Origin: Microbacterium sp. CPCC 204701
GTDB taxonomy: Bacteria > Actinomycetota > Actinomycetes > Actinomycetales > Microbacteriaceae
DNA: 52,649 nt
Reading direction: 5' to 3'
Assembly: GCF_004010105.1 (NCBI RefSeq)
Contig: NZ_RRYE01000004.1
Location: 1-52,649 of the forward strand
Shown here one piece after another: positions 43,638 to 52,263 of this stretch. Under the pieces are notes generated by a model that was given only the letters and a program-made list of their open reading frames with translations, had not been told where the DNA came from and made no database searches. A program made the translations under genes and the position numbers. The number at the start of each line of letters is the position of its first letter. The stretch's first letter is position 1.

Positions 43638-44228
43638 GTGACAACTCTCGAAGGCGCACCCGTCGCGGCACAGGATGCGACGCAGCCCATCGGGTCCGCG
43701 CTGCGCATTGCCCCGGGATTCATCGCGACGACGGTCGATGCCGATCTCGGCGTATCGACAGCCGTGACGGCCCGCTACGTGGAGAGCGAGGGCCGCTACG
43801 TCATCAAGGGCGTCACAAACACAGCCATCCGTGAGGACGTGGAGCTGAACTATCCAACGGTGGCGAAAGTCGGTATGCAGGCGATCGTGCAGTCGGCGGC
43901 GCCGCGCTGCATCTTCCTGACCCTCGACGACGAGTCCGATCCGCTCGCCCGATGGATCTCAGTCGACGAACTGACAACGTCGAAAGGACGGATGCTGCCA
44001 CCCCAGCTCGCGGCGGAGGTCGTGCGTCGCGGGTCGAGCGAAGCGCGGATGCAGGTCATCGAACTGCTGTACGGATCCGCGGCGCTTGCTGGCCTGCCGC
44101 CGGCGAAGCTGATCCAGGCGGAGCTCGGCGTCCCGCACCGGACGGCGTCGTCGTGGATCATCGCGGCTCGCGCAGCGGGGCGCCTCGCGGGTATGAACTA
44201 CAACGCCGGTCGACCGGCCGGTGGGTAG
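43638..44228 (+). CDS. Hypothetical protein upstream of the integrase
   Basis: A 196-aa protein from a GTG at 43638 (GAAGG just upstream). The frame is open from 43542, but that part is covered by the predicted promoter and operator. The N-terminal 110 residues look like a strand-rich domain (IAPGFIATTVDADLGVSTAVTARYVES, YVIKGVTN). The C-terminus has an HTH of resolvase/ParB style (GLPPAKLIQAELGVPHRTASSWIIAAR), the form found in short actinobacterial regulators. It ends eight bases into the integrase gene, so the two are co-transcribed. It probably regulates or assists integration. Confidence 0.65.
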   Translation: MTTLEGAPVAAQDATQPIGSALRIAPGFIATTVDADLGVSTAVTARYVESEGRYVIKGVTNTAIREDVELNYPTVAKVGMQAIVQSAAPRCIFLTLDDESDPLARWISVDELTTSKGRMLPPQLAAEVVRRGSSEARMQVIELLYGSAALAGLPPAKLIQAELGVPHRTASSWIIAARAAGRLAGMNYNAGRPAGG

Positions 44229-45348
44229 CGTTCGCCCGTACACAACCGTAAAGGGCAAGCGGTACGAGGTCCGCTACAAGAAGCCCGACGGGTCGCATGG
44301 CGGCAAGCGCGGCTTCCAGCGCAAGCGGGATGCCGAGCTGTGGCTTGCCGAGATCGAGTCATCCCGTGCCAAGGGTGCGTACATCGACCCTCAAGCCGCG
44401 AAAGTCACGGTCGGAAGCCTGGGGCCAGCGTGGCTCGAGGCCAAGCGCGCAATGATGAAACCCTCGTCGTTCGCACCAATCGAGACGGCCTGGCGGCTGC
44501 GAGTGGAGCCGACATGGGGCCGGTGGGAAGTCGCGGCCATCAGGCACACGGACGTTCGCGCGTGGGTGGCGAAGTTGTCTAGCGAGATCGGAGCCACCGT
44601 CACGATCCGGACTTTCGGGGTGCTGGCCAGCGTCCTCGACGATGCGGTCTTTGATGGGCGCATCTCCTCGAACCCTGCGCGCGTCGGACGGATCGGTCTG
44701 CCTAAGAAGACTAGAGGCCGTCACGGGTACCTGACCCACGATGAGGTCCTGCGACTCGCCCAGCACTCGGGCGATCGCGCGTTGCTCGTTCTCCTGCTCT
44801 CCTACACGGGCATTCGGTGGGGAGAGGCGACCGCGCTTCGCGTCGGCGACATCGATGCGGCGAAGGGACGTCTCCACATCCACGCGAACGCGGTGGAGGT
44901 GCAAGGAAAGATCCATGTCGGCACGACGAAGTCGCACAAAGGACGGCTCGTGCCTGTGCCGGCCTTCCTCGTTGAGGAGTTGCTCGCGGCCACTGCGGGT
45001 CGTTCTCGTGATGCTCTCGTGTTCTCCGCGCCCGATGGCGGTTACATGCGCCGGACCCGCGCCAGCGATGGATCGAAGTCCTGGTTCAAGACCGCGCTGA
45101 CGAAAGCTGAGCTGCAGCCGATGACGGTGCACGATCTGCGCCATACAGCAGCGTCGCTGGCAGTGCAGTCCGGCGCGAACGTGAAGACCATTCAGCGGAT
45201 GCTCGGGCATACGTCGGCCGCGATGACGCTCGACGTCTACTCGGACCTGTTTGAAGACGACCTGGATGCCGTGTCGGCGGCGCTAGATCGTGCAGCCGCG
45301 AAGGCCGGCGTGCGGGCACTGTTTGACAGCAAGGCGCCGACGGCCTGA
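44221..45348 (+). CDS. Tyrosine-type site-specific integrase
   Basis: A 375-aa tyrosine recombinase. An AP2-like arm-binding N-terminus (KGKRYEVRYKKPDG, residues 11-24) is followed by a core-binding SAM-like domain and the catalytic domain. Active-site residues: R199 (SYTGIRWGEA), Lys at 237 or 240, H304 and R307 (HDLRHTAAS), H330 (LGHTS) and nucleophile Y340 (LDVYSDL). All are intact. GTG start inside the previous gene. It points toward tRNA-Ser(GCU) 1.5 kb downstream, the likely attachment site, with two cargo genes in between. Confidence 0.93.
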   Translation: MGSVRPYTTVKGKRYEVRYKKPDGSHGGKRGFQRKRDAELWLAEIESSRAKGAYIDPQAAKVTVGSLGPAWLEAKRAMMKPSSFAPIETAWRLRVEPTWGRWEVAAIRHTDVRAWVAKLSSEIGATVTIRTFGVLASVLDDAVFDGRISSNPARVGRIGLPKKTRGRHGYLTHDEVLRLAQHSGDRALLVLLLSYTGIRWGEATALRVGDIDAAKGRLHIHANAVEVQGKIHVGTTKSHKGRLVPVPAFLVEELLAATAGRSRDALVFSAPDGGYMRRTRASDGSKSWFKTALTKAELQPMTVHDLRHTAASLAVQSGANVKTIQRMLGHTSAAMTLDVYSDLFEDDLDAVSAALDRAAAKAGVRALFDSKAPTA

Positions 45349-45444
45349 CGCGAAAGCGACGCTCGAGTAAATGTCGGCGGATGGTTCAAGGCTTCGCATG
45401 AGGAGTGATCGAGAGACGGCCCGAATCAGGCAAACTTGTCGGCG

Positions 45445-46383
45445 TTAGCTGTTGCTCGCGTTATCACCTCCCGATGCAAGGGCTTCTGGCAGTCCGAGGC
45501 TCGGACGCACTGGATACCACGTCTGCAACTCAACACGCTGCGGTTGCGTCCTCCGGAACCAGCTCGGCGGACGCCCTGCACTTCTAGCTCGTTGCCAACC
45601 GACGAGCGACCCCACTATCGCTCCGGCAGCCACTGCTACGGGGAACGCCCTCATCCCCCCGCCGAGGGCCGCAATCCCTGCGCTCACCCCGACATACTTC
45701 GGGTCCCAGTTGTTCGCAATGCCCGAGGGCTCTGCCCCAAGCACGCCCGCAACCCTATCGATGAAGGCCGCCTGCGTTGAGCGTTGGACATCCGCGCTGT
45801 CCTGCTCTGCGACGACAGGTTCTGCATCGACGTCCCGCGCCGACAACAGCCATCGCTGAAAGTTCGCGTCCTGCTGATCTTCGCCCCAGACCGACGAGTA
45901 CACCGCGCGCACTTGCGATATCGGGAAGAACTCGGGAAGAAAGTCGAAGGCGGCAGTAGTCCGCACGAGCTGCTGGCGCCAATACCCCAGCAACGCAGAC
46001 ACCTCAGCTTCCGGTGGGTGGGTCCTCGCGTCGGCACGACCTTGTACCAGGCGCGTCCACCGATTGGCTCTTCCGTCCAACTCAGAGGCGGCGATCGGAA
46101 GAACAGCGCTGAATAGTAGATTCGGCGCACCTGCCGAGTACTCGACGCCGACGTTCTCGAGTCGCTGGACGCGACGCCTCAGAACCGGATCCTGATCGAT
46201 CTCTCGCGGCAAGACCCCGGCGAGCATCCGACGCACTTGCGGGATGACGTGCTCAGCGTCTTCGACTTCCTCGGACAACAGCCCCCGCTCAGAACAGAGG
46301 ACCGAGACCGCCATTGGCGACAGCGCAGCGTCTCCTTCTGGTCGCAGGGCGACGGGCAAGAGGGTCACTCGCAACTTCGCCAC
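45445..46383 (-). CDS. Hypothetical cargo protein between integrase and tRNA-Ser
   Basis: A 312-aa protein, no family recognised. The N-terminus (RVTLLPVALRPEG, then PMAVSVLCSERG) is strand-rich. The middle is helical (VRRMLAGVLPREIDQDPVLRRRVQRLENVGV). A hydrophobic glycine-rich stretch (VGVSAGIAALGGG, AVAAGAIVGSLVGW) near residues 230-265 may be membrane-associated. Convergent with the integrase and divergent from the small gene at 46485. The AT-rich promoter region beside it differs from the chromosome, consistent with acquired cargo. Confidence 0.6.
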   Translation of the reverse strand: MAKLRVTLLPVALRPEGDAALSPMAVSVLCSERGLLSEEVEDAEHVIPQVRRMLAGVLPREIDQDPVLRRRVQRLENVGVEYSAGAPNLLFSAVLPIAASELDGRANRWTRLVQGRADARTHPPEAEVSALLGYWRQQLVRTTAAFDFLPEFFPISQVRAVYSSVWGEDQQDANFQRWLLSARDVDAEPVVAEQDSADVQRSTQAAFIDRVAGVLGAEPSGIANNWDPKYVGVSAGIAALGGGMRAFPVAVAAGAIVGSLVGWQRARSAGRPPSWFRRTQPQRVELQTWYPVRPSLGLPEALASGGDNASNS

Positions 46384-46404
46384 GGGCGCTATGGTACTCC
46401 TTTA

Positions 46405-46432
46405 TTGCGAATCTGACTCATTGGTGTATATA
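46405..46432 (+). promoter_or_regulatory. Promoter for the small gene at 46485
   Basis: TTGCGA (46405-46410) and TATATA (46427-46432) are separated by 16 bases in an unusually AT-rich patch. The next gene starts about 50 bases downstream with an AAGGAG site. The same patch probably also serves the divergent gene starting at 46383. Confidence 0.55.
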
Positions 46433-46484
46433 TTTGTCACATCGACAAGATTGATGATTCAAATCTCAAGATCAAGGAGCAGAC

Positions 46485-46700
46485 ATGTCGAACACGGGAA
46501 AGCTTGCGGTCGCGTTTCTTGGCGCCGGCGGCGCCCTCGGTCTGGCGGCGATCGCGGAGTCGCCGACAGGTCGGCAAGCCCTGATCGGCATGATCGAGCG
46601 AGCGGGGATCCGCGAGGCACTCCAGACCGTCGCGGAGAAGGTCGCCCTCGAGTTGGTGGCCGCCGCGTTCGGAGGCCGACCGGGAACCATCTCGGCCTGA
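46485..46700 (+). CDS. Small Ala/Gly-rich hypothetical protein
   Basis: A 71-aa protein starting MSNTGKLAVAFLGAGGALGLAA, one hydrophobic helix, then an amphipathic end (REALQTVAEKVALELVAAAFGG). The ATG has AAGGAG at good spacing and a recognisable promoter upstream, so it is likely real despite its size. Function unknown; a membrane peptide is possible. It is the last gene before tRNA-Ser. Confidence 0.6.
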   Translation: MSNTGKLAVAFLGAGGALGLAAIAESPTGRQALIGMIERAGIREALQTVAEKVALELVAAAFGGRPGTISA

Positions 46701-46866
46701 CCGCTGCGGTGACCCTCCGGAGCCGCCCCCAAGGCGCTCACCCCAGGCGCGGTGCTGTGACGCGAAGCGCGCGCACGTTTACGCGTTCCTTACGCAAACC
46801 GCGAGTTCTGGGAGAATGCCACGGCCGCGATCCCAGTGTTTCCAAGGGATCGAGGGGGAGAACTTG

Positions 46867-46958
46867 TGGCGGAGACGGAGGGATTTGAACCCTCGGTCCC
46901 CTTACGGGGACTCCACCTTAGCAGGGTGGTGCACTAGGCCTGACTATGCGACGTCTCC
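46867..46958 (-). tRNA. tRNA-Ser (anticodon GCU)
   Basis: A 92-base class II tRNA read leftward from 46958, with acceptor GGAGACG/CGTCTCC, anticodon stem CCACC/GGTGG and loop CTGCTAA (anticodon GCU), a long variable arm (GTCCCCGTAAGGGGAC) and an encoded CCA at 46867-46869. Its 3' end faces the integrase side, the standard orientation for an element integrated into a tRNA 3' end. Confidence 0.95.
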
Positions 46959-47036
46959 AGGCGTCCGAACGGCCGTGGCCGACGAACACACCTGGCAATC
47001 ATAGCCGCTGCGCGCGCGAGCGCAGAACCGACGGGA

Positions 47037-48362
47037 TCAGTTCTCGGGCAGGGTGCAGGTGGTCTGCTTCGCCGTCTGGCCGGCGATCTCGGACGGCAGT
47101 TCGACGCGCTGCTCGGGAGCGGGAGCGGCCGGGTCTGTCGGAGCGGCGGCATCCGCCGAGCCCTCGGCAGCACCGGTCGCCTCGGGCGCCGGCGTCGCGA
47201 CGGGTGCGGTCTCCTGCGCGACCTCCCCTGTCACCTCGACGCCGAAGCCCTGGCTCGCATCTCCGGTCAGCGTCAGCGGCTGGTTGGCGGCGAGCGCGGC
47301 GAAGAGAGAGTCCGCGGCATCCCGAACCGGCATCACCCGGGTGCCGCCGTCATCGGAGGCGTACCGCGTCGGGTACTGCACGAACACGATGTCTTCGAAC
47401 GGCACGTCCTTGACGGCCATCGCGATCTGCACCATGAGCGTGGGGTTCGTCAGGCCTGAGCTCAGCACGAGCTGGCCCTGCTGCACCTGGCTGATCGCGG
47501 TGGTCGCAAGATTGAGCAGCCGGCCCGGGTCGGCGAGCACCGAGTCGGACTGCAGCTTGCGCACCATCGACGACATGAACTGCTGCTGGTTCGAGATGCG
47601 GCCGAGGTCGGAGCCGTCGCCGATGCCGTGCCGGATGCGCAGGAACTGCAACGCCTCGACGCCCTGGAGCGTATGCGTACCGGCGGTGAGGTTGAGGCCT
47701 GTGTGCCGGTCGCTGATGTCACCCGCGACGCAGACGTCGACGCCGCCGATGGCGTCCGACATGTTGATGACGCCGGTCCAGCGGATCGCCGCGGCGAAGT
47801 GGATCTTCTCGCCGGTCAGCTCCTCGACGGTGAGCACGGTGCACGCGAGCCCGCCGTACATGTATGACGCGTTGATCATCTGCGACGACATCGCCGAGTG
47901 GTTGCCGCCGCCATCCTCCCGGGGGCACGACGGGATCGGCACGAGCATGTCGCGCGGGAACGAGACGACGGTCACGCGCCGCGGCTCGTCCGAGATGTGC
48001 ACGAGCATCGTCACGTCGCTGCGCTCGCCCGGCGAGTCGTCGTCGGCGCACCGCGGGAAGAGGGCGACGTCCTGCCCCTCGCACGAGTCGGAGCCGACCA
48101 CCAAGATGTTGACGCCGCCTTCGATCGCGCCGAGCGACGGCGGGAGCGGCTTGTCTTCGTCGAGCACCACGGCGTTCGCGGTGACTGTCTCTGCGGCGTT
48201 CCAGACGCTGTACGCCGCGATGCCCGACGCGCTGAGGCCCACCACGCCGAGCACGACACCCAGCATGGCCAGCATCGTGACGAACGGATGCCGCGTCGGC
48301 AGTACGCCGTGACGCGCGAGCGGTGCGCGGTCCTCGCTCGAGGACCGGTTCTGCTCCGCCAT
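47037..48362 (-). CDS. LytR-CpsA-Psr (LCP) family cell-wall ligase (1)
   Basis: A 441-aa membrane-anchored LCP protein that attaches glycopolymers to peptidoglycan. One transmembrane helix lies near residues 28-52. The extracellular LCP domain contains NILVVGSDS, RSDVTMLVHI, RVTVVSFPRDMLVPI, AIGGVDVCVAGD and LQFLRIRHGIGDGSDLGRISNQQ with the conserved Arg/Asp set that binds pyrophosphate lipids. The C-terminal 80 residues are Ala/Pro/Thr-rich. The ATG overlaps the upstream LCP stop by one base. Housekeeping chromosome. Confidence 0.92.
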   Translation of the reverse strand: MAEQNRSSSEDRAPLARHGVLPTRHPFVTMLAMLGVVLGVVGLSASGIAAYSVWNAAETVTANAVVLDEDKPLPPSLGAIEGGVNILVVGSDSCEGQDVALFPRCADDDSPGERSDVTMLVHISDEPRRVTVVSFPRDMLVPIPSCPREDGGGNHSAMSSQMINASYMYGGLACTVLTVEELTGEKIHFAAAIRWTGVINMSDAIGGVDVCVAGDISDRHTGLNLTAGTHTLQGVEALQFLRIRHGIGDGSDLGRISNQQQFMSSMVRKLQSDSVLADPGRLLNLATTAISQVQQGQLVLSSGLTNPTLMVQIAMAVKDVPFEDIVFVQYPTRYASDDGGTRVMPVRDAADSLFAALAANQPLTLTGDASQGFGVEVTGEVAQETAPVATPAPEATGAAEGSADAAAPTDPAAPAPEQRVELPSEIAGQTAKQTTCTLPEN

Positions 48363-49639
48363 CAGCCGTCGGCCCTGAGGTTTCCGGCCGAGCACGTCTG
48401 GTCGGCGGCGGACTGGCCGGGGATGTCGTCGAGCGGCACGGCCGTCTCGGTCGGCGCCGGGGTGCCGGTCGCGGACGGATCCGGCGCGGTCTCGACGGGC
48501 TGCTCGGTCGGCTGCGGGTCGACCGTCACGACACCGCCCGTGTTGTTCTGGTCGTTCGTGAGCTCGATGGGCTCGTTCGCGGCGAGCGCCGCCCACAGCT
48601 TGTCGGCGAGCTCGTAGTGGGGCACCACTCGGTTGGGGTCGGCAGGGTCATCGACCACGGGATACTGCACGAAGTTGATGTCTTCGAACGGCACACCCCG
48701 CACTGCCATCGCGATCTGCACGAGTGTCGACGCGTTGGCGAGCGACTGGCTCGGGGTGATGTTGTCGACGGCAGTCGTCGCGAGCCGATACAGCGCGGCG
48801 GGGTCGGAAAGGACCTCTTCGCTCACGAGCTTGCGGGCGAGGCTCGACATGTACTGCTGCTGGTTCGAGATGCGCGCGAGGTCGCTGCCGTTCTCGAGAC
48901 CGTGGCGCGTGCGGAGGAACTGCAGCGCCTCGACGCCCGAGATGGTCCTCGGTCCGGCGGGCCAGTCGATCGCGGTGTGGGGATCCCGGATGCCCCCGTT
49001 GCCGATGCAGACGTCGACGCCGCCGATCGCCTCGGTGATGTTGATGACGTTGCCGAAGCTGACCTTGGCGGCGAACGGGATGTTCTCGCCGCTGAGGTCG
49101 GAGATCGTCTTCGCGGCGCATGACAGGCCGCCGCGACTCCACGCCTCGTTGATCTGCGATTTCGACGTCTCGGGGCTCACCGACCCGTCCTCGCGCGTGC
49201 ACGACGGCAGCGGGATCATGAGGTCGCGCGGGAACGACACCACCGTGACACGCCGCGGGTTGTCGGCGATGTGCACGAGCATGTTGACGTCGTTGAGCTG
49301 GCCCTCGGCGTCAGGGCCCTTGCAGCGGTCGCCGAAGATCGATGCGTACTCCGGTTCGCACTCGTCGGTGCCGACGAGCAGCAGGTCGACGCCGCCCTCG
49401 ATCGCGCCGATGTCGGGCGGGACGGCGCCCTGGCCCTCGAGCTCGACGCCGCCGTCGGCGAAGCTCGCGGCGAGGTCGTACGCGGCGTACGCGGCGACGC
49501 CGAGACCCGACACGAGCGCGACGGCGATCACGACGCCGAAGATCTTGAGGATCGTTCCGAACGGATGCGGAGACGAGAGCTCACCGTGGCGTGCCACCGT
49601 GCGGCGGCTGCGCCTGGGGTGCCTGCTCGTCTCGCTCAC
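48362..49639 (-). CDS. LytR-CpsA-Psr (LCP) family cell-wall ligase (2)
   Basis: A 425-aa paralogue of the next gene, co-transcribed with it. One transmembrane helix near residues 34-55 is preceded by a basic cytoplasmic tail (RHPRRSRRTVARHG). The domain shows LLLVGTDE, RRVTVVSFPRDLMIPL, AIGGVDVCIGNGG and ALQFLRTRHGLENGSDLARISNQQ. The C-terminus is Pro/Thr-rich. A GTG with GAGAGGA upstream is chosen; the frame to 49735 would enter tRNA-Ser(UGA) and is rejected. The pair probably act on the same cell-wall polymer. Confidence 0.92.
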   Translation of the reverse strand: MSETSRHPRRSRRTVARHGELSSPHPFGTILKIFGVVIAVALVSGLGVAAYAAYDLAASFADGGVELEGQGAVPPDIGAIEGGVDLLLVGTDECEPEYASIFGDRCKGPDAEGQLNDVNMLVHIADNPRRVTVVSFPRDLMIPLPSCTREDGSVSPETSKSQINEAWSRGGLSCAAKTISDLSGENIPFAAKVSFGNVINITEAIGGVDVCIGNGGIRDPHTAIDWPAGPRTISGVEALQFLRTRHGLENGSDLARISNQQQYMSSLARKLVSEEVLSDPAALYRLATTAVDNITPSQSLANASTLVQIAMAVRGVPFEDINFVQYPVVDDPADPNRVVPHYELADKLWAALAANEPIELTNDQNNTGGVVTVDPQPTEQPVETAPDPSATGTPAPTETAVPLDDIPGQSAADQTCSAGNLRADG

Positions 49640-49693
49640 TCGGTTCCTCTCGGGATGCTCTCGCGTGGTCCACCCCTCCGGACTCGTCTTCAG

Positions 49694-49778
49694 CGGAGGG
49701 TGTGGGATTCGAACCCACGGGACATCACTGCCCACTGGTTTTCAAGACCAGCTCCATCGGCCGCTCGGACAACCCTCC
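49694..49778 (-). tRNA. tRNA-Ser (anticodon UGA)
   Basis: An 85-base class II tRNA read leftward from 49778: acceptor GGAGGGT/ACCCTCC, anticodon stem CTGGT/ACCAG with loop CTTGAAA (anticodon UGA) and a long variable arm. The CCA end is not encoded. It lies upstream of the LCP pair. Confidence 0.95.
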
Positions 49779-49941
49779 CGACCGATCCCACCCAGAGGGC
49801 GGCATCCGTCGAACAGGCGTCGAGTCTAGCCGACAGCACTGTCGGCCCATTCTTCCAACCACGGCTGTGCAAGCTCTGAAAGGCGCACCGGATGCCGCTG
49901 AACGCGCGCGTCGACAGGCTCAGCGACGGAACCTCGGTCTT

Positions 49942-49969
49942 GAGCGAGCGAGACGAAGGGCGCTCGCTC
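49942..49969. repeat. Hairpin after the HAD gene
   Basis: Perfect 9-bp inverted repeat GAGCGAGCG (49942-49950) and CGCTCGCTC (49961-49969) with a 10-base loop, 15 bases beyond the end of the HAD gene. No T-run follows on the minus strand, so it may act as a weak or Rho-assisted terminator or an mRNA-stabilising hairpin. Confidence 0.45.
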
Positions 49970-49983
49970 GACGACCGGACGGG

Positions 49984-50928
49984 TCAGAGGGCGCGGAGCA
50001 CGGCTGCGACTCCGCCGGCCTGCACCGACGCGGTGGTCTCGCCCGCGGCGTCCCGCACCTCCTGCGGGCCCTGCTCCATCGCGATCGCGCGCCCGCCGTT
50101 GTCGAGGGCCCAGCGGAACATGCCGAGGTCGTTGCGGCCGTCGCCGATCACGAGGACGTGCGCCGGGTCGATGCCGAGCTCGGTGCGCACGCGCTCGAGG
50201 CCGGTGCTCTTGTCGACGCCCTGCGGGGCGATGTCGAGCCACGCCGTCCAGCCGACGGCGTACGACACCTGGTGCAGCCCGATGCGCGCGACGAGGTCGA
50301 CGAAGTCCTGCTCCTCCTGCTCGGGCGCGACGACGACCACGCGGCACACGCGCTGCGCGCCGAGCTCTTCGAACGGCACCAGTCGTGCGGAGCTGAGGTT
50401 CCAGTCGTCGAGGTGCTCGGTGTACAGGCGCGCGCCGTCGGGGAGCTCGACGAGGTACCGCGCGTCGGGCAGGTGCTCGCGCAGCAGCGTGAGCACCTCG
50501 TGCGGGTCGAACGTCTCAACGTGCCAGCGCTCGTACTGCGGCTCGCCGCCGGGGTTCGCGGCGCCGATGCGCTTGAGCACGACCGCCCCGTTGGAGCACA
50601 CCACGAACTCGGGTGCGATGTTGAGCGCGAGCAGGATGCCGTGCGTGCCCTCCCAGCTGCGCCCGGTCGCGAACATGACCTCGTGACCGGTGCGGTGCGC
50701 GTGCTCGACGGCCTCCACGACCCCGGGGCTCAGGGACTCGTCCTCGAGGATGACGGTGCCGTCGATGTCGAGCGCGATCAGCAGCCGCGCGACGACCGTC
50801 GGGGCCGCGGAGGTGTCGCGAGCGAGCTCCTCGACGACATCGGCCGCATCGTCGCGTTCGACGAGATCGATCTCGCCGGTGTCAGGCAGGCGCGCCTCGG
50901 CGGACGAGTCCGCGGCAGCCGGCGTCAC
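49984..50928 (-). CDS. HAD-superfamily (Cof-type) hydrolase
   Basis: A 314-aa Cof/type IIB HAD phosphatase. Motif I is [12 protein letters not shown] with the D-x-D nucleophile pair, motif II lies in MFATGRSW, and the late motif [12 protein letters not shown] carries the Mg2+-binding acidic residues. It probably dephosphorylates a sugar phosphate or similar small metabolite. The GTG overlaps the serS stop (GTGA); an N-terminal stretch of about 50 acidic residues before the first strand may be a poorly conserved extension or the true start may be later (near VVARLL). Confidence 0.88.
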   Translation of the reverse strand: MTPAAADSSAEARLPDTGEIDLVERDDAADVVEELARDTSAAPTVVARLLIALDIDGTVILEDESLSPGVVEAVEHAHRTGHEVMFATGRSWEGTHGILLALNIAPEFVVCSNGAVVLKRIGAANPGGEPQYERWHVETFDPHEVLTLLREHLPDARYLVELPDGARLYTEHLDDWNLSSARLVPFEELGAQRVCRVVVVAPEQEEQDFVDLVARIGLHQVSYAVGWTAWLDIAPQGVDKSTGLERVRTELGIDPAHVLVIGDGRNDLGMFRWALDNGGRAIAMEQGPQEVRDAAGETTASVQAGGVAAVLRAL

Positions 50929-52190
50929 GCGGTCGGCTCCATGACCTCGAGGCCGCCGAGGAAGGGCCGCAGCACCTCCGGCACGGCGACGGATCCGTCC
51001 GCGCGCTGGTGCGTCTCGAGCATCGCGACGATCCACCGCGTGGTCGCGAGGGTCCCGTTGAGGGTCGCGACGGGCTGTGTCCTGCCCCCGTCGGGACGGT
51101 GGCGGATGTCGAGCCGACGCGCCTGGTAGGTCGTGCAGTTCGACGTCGACGTCAGCTCCCGGTAGGCGTTCTGCGTCGGCACCCAGGCCTCGACGTCGTA
51201 CTTGCGGGCCGCGCTCGACCCGAGGTCGCCGGCGGCCACGTCGATCACGCGGTAGCTGAGGCCGAGGTCCTGCAGCATGCGCTCCTGCAGCGCGACGAGT
51301 CGCAGGTGCTCGGCCTCGGCATCCTCCGGAGTCGTGTACACGAACATCTCGAGCTTGTTGAACTGGTGCACGCGGATGATGCCGCGCGTGTCTTTGCCGT
51401 ACGAGCCCGCCTCGCGGCGGTAGCAGGTCGACCACCCGGCGTAGCGCTTCGGGCCGCGCGACAGGTCGAGGATCTCGCCCATGTGATACCCGGCCAGCGG
51501 CACCTCGCTCGTGCCCACAAGATAGAGGTCGTCTTCTTCGAGGTGGTAGACCTCGTCGGAGTGCTGGCCGAGGAAGCCGGTGCCCCGCATGACCTCGGGC
51601 CGCACCAGCGTGGGCGGGATGAGCGGGGTGAATCCGGCCTGCAGCGCGCGATCGAGCGCGAGGTTCATGAGCGCGATCTCGAGGCGCGCGCCGATGCCGG
51701 TGAGGAAGTAGAAGCGGCTGCCCGACACCTTCGTGCCGCGCTCCGTGTCGATCGCGCCGAGAAGCTCGCCGAGCTCGAGGTGGTCACGCGGCTCGAACGA
51801 GAACGCCGGCTTCTCACCGTGGGTGCGCAGGGTCACGAAGTCGTCTTCGCCACCCGCGGGAACCCCGTCGATGACGATGTTCTCGATCCTGGCGAAGGCG
51901 GCGTCGGATGCCTCTTCCGCCGCGGTCACCGCGTGCTGAGCCTGCTTGACCCGCTCGCTGAGCTCCTTGGCCTCGGCGACGAGCGCCGCCTTCTCTTCTT
52001 TGGGCGCCTGCGCGACACGCTTGCCGTGCGCGTTCTGCGTGGCGCGGAGCTCTTCGAACTCCGTGATCGCGGCCCGCCGCGCGCGGTCGGCCTCGAGGGC
52101 GGCGTCGACGGTGTCGGGCGACTCGCCCCGCGCCGCCTGCGAGCGCTTGACCAGCTCGGGATGGTCGCGGAGAAGCACGGGATCGATCAC
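50925..52190 (-). CDS. serS: Seryl-tRNA synthetase
   Basis: A 421-aa class II aminoacyl-tRNA synthetase of normal length. The N-terminal tRNA-binding coiled coil spans about residues 27-105. The catalytic domain shows [29 protein letters not shown], motif 2 [21 protein letters not shown] and motif 3 in [16 protein letters not shown]. It charges tRNA-Ser, and two tRNA-Ser genes lie within 6 kb. It is transcribed with the HAD hydrolase by overlap. Confidence 0.96.
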   Translation of the reverse strand: MIDPVLLRDHPELVKRSQAARGESPDTVDAALEADRARRAAITEFEELRATQNAHGKRVAQAPKEEKAALVAEAKELSERVKQAQHAVTAAEEASDAAFARIENIVIDGVPAGGEDDFVTLRTHGEKPAFSFEPRDHLELGELLGAIDTERGTKVSGSRFYFLTGIGARLEIALMNLALDRALQAGFTPLIPPTLVRPEVMRGTGFLGQHSDEVYHLEEDDLYLVGTSEVPLAGYHMGEILDLSRGPKRYAGWSTCYRREAGSYGKDTRGIIRVHQFNKLEMFVYTTPEDAEAEHLRLVALQERMLQDLGLSYRVIDVAAGDLGSSAARKYDVEAWVPTQNAYRELTSTSNCTTYQARRLDIRHRPDGGRTQPVATLNGTLATTRWIVAMLETHQRADGSVAVPEVLRPFLGGLEVMEPTA

Positions 52191-52263
52191 CCTGCAAGCC
52201 TAGTCGGCGCCTGCGGAGCGGCGTCCGGCCGAATGCGGTGAAGCGCGTCACGCGACGGGCCGA

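Noticed and set aside
47053-49829. Long plus-strand frames opposite the LCP genes
   Set aside because: Ser/Arg/Pro-rich mirror frames of two clear LCP proteins on the minus strand.
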